A stretch of 10,045 nucleotides of DNA from Reyranella sp. GTDB lineage: Bacteria > Pseudomonadota > Alphaproteobacteria > Reyranellales > Reyranellaceae. Shown piece after piece: positions 1 through 4,212 of the stretch. The stretch is taken from contig JADHLS010000118.1 in assembly GCA_016780605.1 (NCBI GenBank), positions 1 to 10,045 on the forward strand, in the 5' to 3' direction. A program made the position numbers and the translations under genes. The stretch's first letter is position 1. Every line of letters begins with the position of its first letter. The notes below the pieces were generated by a model, which searched no databases, had not been told where the DNA came from, and was given only the letters and a program-made list of their open reading frames with translations.

Positions 1-2
1 AG

Positions 3-803
3 CCCGCCATCACCGACCTCGACGGCGTCAAGGCGATCGGCCGCGAGGTGCGCGAGAAGGGCTTTACCGCGATGAAGACCAACATCTTCATCTACGACGC
101 CGACAAGAGGAATCCCAAAGGCTGGCGGCCGGGCTTCGGCTCACCCAGTTACCCCGAGCGCAATGTCGACCGGCACGTGCTGCGCAATCTGCGCATGCAT
201 CTGGAAGCGATCCGCGAGGGCGCGGGACCCGATGTCGATCTGCTGCTCGACCTCAACTTCAACGCCAGCACCGAAGGCTATCTGAAGATCCTGCGCGCCA
301 TCCGCGACCTCGACATGTTCTGGGTCGAGATCGACACCTACAATCCCGACGCGCTGGGCCTGATCCGCAGCCAGAGCCCGCACCCCATCTCTTCGTGCGA
401 GACGCTTCTGGGCATCCGCGAGTTCCTGCCCTACTTCAAGGCGCAGGCGATGGACGTGGCCATCATCGACACGCCGTGGAACGGCGTCTGGCAGTCGATG
501 AAGATCGCCAACCTCGCCGAAGCGCACGAGGTGAACGTCGCGCCGCATAATTTCTATGGCCATCTCTGCACCATGATGAACGCGCACTTCGCGGCGTGTG
601 TGCCCAACCTGCGCATCATGGAGACCGACATCGATCGCCTGGACTGGGACCACGAGCTCTTCACGCACGTGCCCGAGTTCAAGGACGGCCACCTCGTGAT
701 GCCATCGCGCCCCGGCTGGGGCACCGAGCCGGTGGAAGAGGCGCTGGCCAAGCACCCGCCCAAGCAGTTGGCCGGCGGCCTCGCCGGCAATCCGCGGAAG
801 TAA
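3..803 (+). CDS. Mandelate racemase/muconate lactonizing enzyme family protein (enolase superfamily), C-terminal part
   Basis: The reading frame is open from the window edge, so the N-terminal capping domain and true start lie upstream. The GTG at position 48 is internal. What remains is the (beta/alpha)7-beta barrel of a Mg-dependent enolase-superfamily enzyme, which abstracts a proton alpha to a carboxylate (sugar-acid dehydratase or racemase). Counting from the codon at 48, the visible sites are 'AMKTN' with K10, 'LLDLNFN' with metal ligand D68 and N70, 'FWVEID' with E94, 'SSCETL' with E118, 'IIDTPWNG' with D141, and 'APHNFYGH' with H167. The order K, D-x-N, E, E, D, H matches mandelate racemase. 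The second lysine of the KxK motif is Asn here (N12), so a single-base (D141/H167) dehydratase-like reaction is more likely than a two-base racemization; this is inference. The 'HLVMPSRPGWG' near the C terminus is typical of the family. Substrate unknown. The gene ends (TAA) next to a large palindrome, convergent with the metallopeptidase. Confidence 0.9.
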   Translation, partial: PAITDLDGVKAIGREVREKGFTAMKTNIFIYDADKRNPKGWRPGFGSPSYPERNVDRHVLRNLRMHLEAIREGAGPDVDLLLDLNFNASTEGYLKILRAIRDLDMFWVEIDTYNPDALGLIRSQSPHPISSCETLLGIREFLPYFKAQAMDVAIIDTPWNGVWQSMKIANLAEAHEVNVAPHNFYGHLCTMMNAHFAACVPNLRIMETDIDRLDWDHELFTHVPEFKDGHLVMPSRPGWGTEPVEEALAKHPPKQLAGGLAGNPRK

Positions 804-913
804 TCTTGCCGGACCGCGGGCCTCCAGGCCCGCTCTTCTCATGGTCTTCTGGACCGCGCGCATCCTGCGCGCCATGACCATGAGCGGGCCTGGAAGCCCG
901 CGGTCCGGCAAGA
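804..913. repeat. 110-bp composite palindrome between convergent genes
   Basis: A 32-bp left arm (804-835) is the reverse complement of the right arm (882-913) with one mismatch. Each arm is itself a hairpin: GCGGGCC-TCCA-GGCCCGC at 816-833, and its partner with loop TGGA at 884-901. A third hairpin (GCGCGCA-TCC-TGCGCGC, 856-872) sits in the middle, and CTCATGGTC (838-846) pairs with GACCATGAG (876-884). The element fills the whole gap between the TAA of the enolase-superfamily gene and the TAG of the minus-strand metallopeptidase. It could therefore act as a bidirectional terminator or mRNA 3'-end stabilizer. Its architecture matches the element at 3566-3709, which suggests a dispersed REP/BIME-like or MITE-like family rather than a one-off terminator. 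No transposase or RAYT gene is visible in the window. Confidence 0.9.
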
Positions 914-916
914 GAC

Positions 917-1858
917 CTAAAGCTGCTTCGCGCTGAACGTATCGCACTTGCGCGGATCGCCGCTTTCCAGGCCGATGTTGAACCAGCGCATGCGCTGGGC
1001 GCTGGTGCCGTGGGTGAAGCTGTCGGGCACGACGCGGCCCTGGGCCTGGCGTTGGAGACGGTCGTCGCCGATCGCCGAGGCGGCGGTGAGCGCCTGTTCG
1101 ACATCGCGGTCGCCGATCATCTTGCCGCCGCGCGCGGCGTCGGCGCGGTTGGCCCAGACGCCGGCGAAGCAATCGGCCTGCAACTCGACCCGCACCGACA
1201 GCGCATTGGCGTCGCGCTTGCTCATGCGCTCCTTCATCTGCTCCGTCTTGGCCGTGATGCCAAAAAGGTTCTGCACGTGATGGCCGACCTCGTGGGCGAT
1301 CACATAGGCCTGCGGGAACTGGCCCGGCGCGTGAAAGCGACGGGCGAGATCGTCGAAAAAGGCGAGGTCGAGATAGACCCGTTGGTCGACCGGACAATAA
1401 AACGGACCCATCGCCGACTGGCCGACGCCGCATTCGGTGCGCGTGGCGTCGCGATAGAGCACCAGCTTGGGATCGCGGTACTGCCGCCCGAGGCTGCGGA
1501 AGACGTCGCTCCAGACATCCTCGGTGCTTTTCAGCACCCGCGAGACGAACTGGGTCTCGGCGTCGCTGGCCGGCGCCTGGCGCGACGTCGTGCGGCTCGC
1601 CCGGGAAGCCTGCTCGGAGGGCCGCTCGTAAGTCGTGCCGCCGCCTCCCATCCCGCTCAGCAGGGCGAAGGGATCGGCGCCGAAGATCAGGGCGATGACG
1701 ATGAAGGCGATGAAGCCCAGGCCGCCCTTGAACAGGCCGCCGCCGATGGGAATGGGGATGCCGCCGCCCATGCCGTAACCGCCGCCGCCGCCACCGAAAT
1801 AGCCGCCCTCGCCGCGGCGATCCTCGATGTTGCTGCTTTCGTCACCGTCCATCTGCAT
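917..1858 (-). CDS. ypfJ: Neutral zinc metallopeptidase, YpfJ type (Zn_peptidase family)
   Basis: 313 residues, consistent with the family length. The N terminus (about 18-45) is glycine-rich and precedes a single hydrophobic segment at about 46-62, so the protein is probably anchored in the inner membrane with the catalytic domain outside the cytoplasm. The zinc-binding motif is HEVGHH (H189, E190, H193), and the conserved downstream 'ELQADCFAG' (E225 to about G233) supplies the likely third ligand and the family signature. Cysteines at 143 and 155 flank 'GPFYC' and could form a disulfide. The start is the ATG at 1858: AGGAG lies 8 nt upstream, whereas the in-frame ATG two codons later is too far from it. 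The gene is divergent from exonuclease III across 53 bp. The physiological substrate of this family is not established. The family call is secure from the motifs; the gene symbol is by resemblance only. Confidence 0.93.
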   Translation of the reverse strand: MQMDGDESSNIEDRRGEGGYFGGGGGGYGMGGGIPIPIGGGLFKGGLGFIAFIVIALIFGADPFALLSGMGGGGTTYERPSEQASRASRTTSRQAPASDAETQFVSRVLKSTEDVWSDVFRSLGRQYRDPKLVLYRDATRTECGVGQSAMGPFYCPVDQRVYLDLAFFDDLARRFHAPGQFPQAYVIAHEVGHHVQNLFGITAKTEQMKERMSKRDANALSVRVELQADCFAGVWANRADAARGGKMIGDRDVEQALTAASAIGDDRLQRQAQGRVVPDSFTHGTSAQRMRWFNIGLESGDPRKCDTFSAKQL

Positions 1859-1896
1859 AGAAGGGTCTCCTGGGTCGAGATCGGCCCGAGATTCAC

Positions 1897-1902
1897 TATA
1901 TT
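1897..1902 (+). promoter_or_regulatory. Possible -10 element for the exonuclease III gene
   Basis: TATATT lies 9 nt before the ATG at 1912, in the only 53-bp gap between two divergent genes. No good -35 is seen at the usual distance (the region is GGTCGAG). If this is the -10 box, transcription would begin at about 1909-1912 and the mRNA would be nearly or fully leaderless. The GGGGG run at 1903-1907 could instead be a weak ribosome-binding site on a longer transcript. Low confidence without start-site mapping. Confidence 0.3.
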
Positions 1903-1911
1903 GGGGGCGAG

Positions 1912-2733
1912 ATGAGCCTTTCCATCGCCACCTGGAACATCAATTCGGTCCGCCTCAGGATCAACAACGTCAAACGCTATCTTCGGCTGCGCAAGCCCGA
2001 CGTGCTCTGCCTGCAGGAAACCAAGTGCCCGGACGAGTTCTTCCCGCACAAGGCTTTCGAGGCGCTGGGCTACGGCCACCGGCTGGTCAAGGGCATGAAG
2101 TCCTATAACGGCGTGGCGATCCTCTCCAAGGTGCCGTTCACCGCCGCCGAGGTCCATCATCGCTGCGGCAAGGAGGATTGCCGGCACATCGAGGTCTCGC
2201 TCGATGTCGGCGCCGACCCCATCCTGCTGGACAATCTCTACATTCCGGCGGGCGGCGATGTCCCCGATCCCGCGGTCAACGACAAGTTTGCGCACAAGCT
2301 CGATTTTTACCGCGAGATGGCCCAGTGGTTCGCCGACCGCAGGCCGAAGGCCGGTGCCGCCAAGGGCCTGCGGCGGGTTGCCGTCGGCGACCTCAACGTG
2401 GCGCCGCTGGAGCATGACGTCTGGAGCCACAAGCAGCTTCTCAAGATCGTGTCGCACACGCCGGTCGAGGTCGAGCTGTTCGGGCGGCTGCAGGCCTCGC
2501 TCGACTGGATCGACGTGCCGCGTCGCTTCGTGCCCGACGACAAGAAGCTCTATTCGTGGTGGAGCTATCGCAACAACGACTGGCGCGCCTCCAATCGCGG
2601 CCGCAGGCTCGACCATATCCTCGCCTCACCGGGCCTGTCGGGTGCCATCAGCAGCCATCGCATCGACGTCGATCTGCGCGACTGGAAGCAAGCGTCGGAT
2701 CACGTCCCGGTCATGGCGACGTTCGAGGTGTGA
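1912..2733 (+). CDS. xthA: Exodeoxyribonuclease III (AP endonuclease, EEP fold)
   Basis: 273 residues against about 268 in E. coli ExoIII. It cleaves DNA 5' to abasic sites, removes blocked 3' ends in base-excision repair, and degrades one strand from the 3' end; it acts on chromosomal DNA in the cytoplasm. All catalytic motifs are present in order: TWNINSVR (N9), LQETK (E36), 'NLYIPAGG' (Y110), GDLNVAP (D160, N162), 'SWWSYR' (215-220), 'NRGRRLDHIL' (D234), and SDHVPV (D263, H264). These correspond to the known E. coli residues N7, E34, Y109, D151, N153, D229 and H259. The ATG at 1912 gives the expected N terminus directly before the first beta strand. It is followed after 12 nt by a small stress-type membrane protein gene, so the two are probably co-transcribed. 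Confidence 0.96.
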   Translation: MSLSIATWNINSVRLRINNVKRYLRLRKPDVLCLQETKCPDEFFPHKAFEALGYGHRLVKGMKSYNGVAILSKVPFTAAEVHHRCGKEDCRHIEVSLDVGADPILLDNLYIPAGGDVPDPAVNDKFAHKLDFYREMAQWFADRRPKAGAAKGLRRVAVGDLNVAPLEHDVWSHKQLLKIVSHTPVEVELFGRLQASLDWIDVPRRFVPDDKKLYSWWSYRNNDWRASNRGRRLDHILASPGLSGAISSHRIDVDLRDWKQASDHVPVMATFEV

Positions 2734-2745
2734 AGGGAGAAGCAC

Positions 2746-2997
2746 ATGACGTTCGGTAGCATCATCGGTGTTCTGGTCATCGGCCTGGTCATTGGCCTCC
2801 TGGCTCGGCTCGTCACCCCGGGCCCTAACCCGCGCGGCATCATCGTCACCATCGTGATCGGCATCGTCGGCGCGGTGATCGCGACCTTCGGCGGCCAGGC
2901 CCTCGGCCTCTATGCGCCGGGCGAGCCGGCCGGCTTCATCGGCTCGGTGATCGGCGCGGTCGTCCTGCTGGTGCTGATGCGGCTGTTCGGGCGGTGA
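2746..2997 (+). CDS. GlsB/YeaQ/YmgE family small membrane protein
   Basis: 83 residues, almost all hydrophobic, with three predicted membrane helices at about 4-22, 32-50 and 60-80. The 'LLARLVTPGPNP' at the end of helix 1 and the Gly-rich helices (GIVGAVIATF, FIGSVIGAVV) are typical of the transglycosylase-associated/GlsB family. This is a widespread set of inner-membrane proteins linked to stress responses, with no established biochemical activity. AGGGAGA sits about 6-12 nt before the ATG and forms a good ribosome-binding site. The 12-nt gap to exonuclease III suggests a shared transcript, ending at the hairpin downstream. Confidence 0.9.
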   Translation: MTFGSIIGVLVIGLVIGLLARLVTPGPNPRGIIVTIVIGIVGAVIATFGGQALGLYAPGEPAGFIGSVIGAVVLLVLMRLFGR

Positions 2998-3028
2998 GCT
3001 CATTCACCTCCCTTTTCTTCCTCATGCT

Positions 3029-3050
3029 CCTCTCCCCCAAGGGGGAGAGG
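3029..3050. terminator. Bidirectional terminator hairpin between convergent genes
   Basis: CCTCTCCCCC and GGGGGAGAGG form a perfect 10-bp stem around AA. Outer CTCAT (3021-3025) and ATGAG (3054-3058) can extend it. It sits in the 80-bp gap between the stop of the GlsB-type gene (+) and the stop of the methyltransferase (-). No clean T tract follows on either strand; the + strand has AATATGAG after the stem, and the minus strand has only a pyrimidine/purine mix. It may therefore stall or protect 3' ends rather than terminate in the textbook way. Hairpins of this CTCTCCCCC type are common between genes in alphaproteobacteria. Confidence 0.7.
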
Positions 3051-3077
3051 AATATGAGAGGGAGAAGCCAAACGAAG

Positions 3078-3566
3078 TCAGCCCACCCGATACAGAAAAT
3101 ACCGGTCCTTCGGCACGCCGGGCGGATCGGACTCGCGCTTCCACCGCGCCACCTCGAGCGGCTGGTTGGCGAGGATATAGCCGCCGGTCGCCGCCAGCGT
3201 ATCGAGCGCCGGACCGAGCCATTTCCCCATCGCCACGTTGGCCGCGTGATCGCCGGTGCCGAGGTCGGTATGGATCAACGCCGCGGCGGCGCCGAGCTTC
3301 TTCGCGGCCTCAGGGATCGCCGCCCGCGCCTCGCCCAGGAACAGGCGGTCGTCCGGCGGGATGCAGTCGGGATGGGCGGCCACCTTGCGCTCGAAGACGT
3401 AGATGTCGCGGCCGGGAAAGAGATCGCGCAGATGGTCGTAGGTACGGCCGTTGCCCAGGCCGACTTCCAGGATCGGACCGGACAACCGGTCGACGAGCGG
3501 CTTCAGATAGTTGAGGCAGTCGCGCTGCGCCTGCATGCGCGCGATGAAGCTATCGAGGCGACTCAT
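3078..3566 (-). CDS. Small class I SAM-dependent methyltransferase
   Basis: 162 residues with a Rossmann-type SAM site. Motif I is 'ILEVGLGNGRTYDHL' (about 32-46; E34, G36, G38, G40). The acidic end of strand 2 is E59 in 'IYVFERK'. 'LIHTDLGTGD' (about 97-106) occupies the motif III/IV position, and 'GGYILANQPLEV' (128-139) is the late strand region. The size and motif layout resemble the short methyltransferase family Methyltransf_17; that assignment is from memory, not a search. The methyl acceptor is unknown. The ATG at 3566 directly abuts the 144-bp palindrome and no Shine-Dalgarno sequence is visible before it. The alternative ATG at 3536 also lacks one. The gene may start leaderless, or its translation may depend on how the upstream hairpin folds. 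It lies downstream of the ABC/CNBD operon on the same strand but is separated from it by that palindrome. Confidence 0.85.
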   Translation of the reverse strand: MSRLDSFIARMQAQRDCLNYLKPLVDRLSGPILEVGLGNGRTYDHLRDLFPGRDIYVFERKVAAHPDCIPPDDRLFLGEARAAIPEAAKKLGAAAALIHTDLGTGDHAANVAMGKWLGPALDTLAATGGYILANQPLEVARWKRESDPPGVPKDRYFLYRVG

Positions 3567-3709
3567 TGCCGGGAGCGCGCCACGCCAGTGGCGCTCATAG
3601 TCTTTGGGACGGCCGGCTTCGAGCCGGCATCATGAACATGGGCCGGCAAGATGCCGCTGGTCCGGCAGAATATCAGAAGAGCGCCACTGGAGTGGCGCGC
3701 TCCCGGCAA
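3566..3709. repeat. 144-bp composite palindrome abutting the methyltransferase start
   Basis: 30-31 bp arms (3567-3596 and 3679-3708, plus one flanking pair) are inverted copies with one mismatch. Each arm is its own hairpin: GCGCCAC-GCCA-GTGGCGC at 3577-3594 and GCGCCAC-TGGA-GTGGCGC at 3681-3698. The interior contains a further hairpin, GCCGGC-TTCGA-GCCGGC (3612-3628), and a related GC-rich inverted stretch at 3641-3660. The outermost bases TTGCCGG match those of the 804-913 element, the loops are alike (YCCA/TGGA), but the stems differ. It lies between the CNBD gene (upstream in transcription) and the methyltransferase, and its left end overlaps the last base of the start codon's complement. 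It may act as a terminator for the ABC/CNBD operon and as the 5' leader of the methyltransferase. Confidence 0.9.
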
Positions 3710-3737
3710 AGACATCATGACATCCCTCAGACACCTC

Positions 3738-4193
3738 TCAGGCCGCCTTGGTCGCGGTCGCCTCGCGCAGCTTCTTGTTGGTGTCCTCCACGCGATGCGC
3801 CAGCTCGCGCATGATCTCGATGGCCATCTGCGGGAACTCGCCGACCATGCGATAGAACGTATCCTTGGAGATCTTGAGCGTATTCAGGGGCTCGCGCGCC
3901 TTGATGGTGGCGGTGCGGGGCACGTCGCACAGGATGGCGATCTCGCCCAGGAAGTCGTTCTTCTTCATCTCGGCAACGCGGATCTGGCCGGTCGGCGTGT
4001 CGATCAGCACGTCGGCCACGCCGCCCAGGATGACGTACATGGCGTCGCCCGGATCGCCCTGATGGCAAAGCTCCTGGCCCTCGGCATAGTTCACGCGCTC
4101 GCTGGTGAAGGCCAGCAGCTTGAGCTTGGCCGGTTCGATCTTGGACAGAATCGGAACGCCCTTCAGCAGTTCCACTTCTTCATTGAGGTTCAT
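3738..4193 (-). CDS. Stand-alone cyclic nucleotide-binding domain protein
   Basis: 151 residues forming a single CRP/PKA-type cNMP-binding beta-barrel. 'VNYAEGQELCHQGDPGDAMY' (35-54) is the early strand/turn region. The phosphate-binding cassette is 'FLGEIAILCDVPRTATIKA' (81-99), with G83, E84 (ribose contact) and R93 (phosphate contact) intact, so cAMP or cGMP binding is plausible. After the C helix (about 110-142) there is no helix-turn-helix, kinase, channel or signal peptide, so the protein has no output domain of its own and probably acts by binding a partner. It starts 19 nt after the ABC transporter stop, with AGGAGG 5 nt before the ATG, and is almost certainly translated from the same mRNA. 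The likely partner is therefore the ABC protein; that is inference from context. A scaffold or stress-sensor role unrelated to transport is possible. Confidence 0.92.
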   Translation of the reverse strand: MNLNEEVELLKGVPILSKIEPAKLKLLAFTSERVNYAEGQELCHQGDPGDAMYVILGGVADVLIDTPTGQIRVAEMKKNDFLGEIAILCDVPRTATIKAREPLNTLKISKDTFYRMVGEFPQMAIEIMRELAHRVEDTNKKLREATATKAA

Positions 4194-4212
4194 CGCATCC
4201 TCCTCAATCGGG

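Noticed and set aside
679..1104. A minus-strand frame translating the palindrome region into a repetitive 'GPRASRPAHG' peptide.
   Set aside because: It arises from reading through the intergenic palindrome. Such peptides are typical false gene calls over repeated palindromes.
141..1433. Long open frames overlapping the enolase-superfamily gene and the metallopeptidase (minus 141-1433, plus 1010-1915).
   Set aside because: They cross the palindrome and two real genes, and encode Arg/Ala/Pro-rich sequence without domains.
3029..3050. The CTCTCCCCC hairpin considered as part of a CRISPR or attachment site.
   Set aside because: Only one copy is present, with no spacer array, integrase or tRNA nearby. 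A terminator-type intergenic hairpin explains it.
2994..3635. A 213-codon + strand frame opposite the methyltransferase.
   Set aside because: It includes the terminator hairpin and part of the palindrome, and the opposite strand carries a clear SAM-binding motif.
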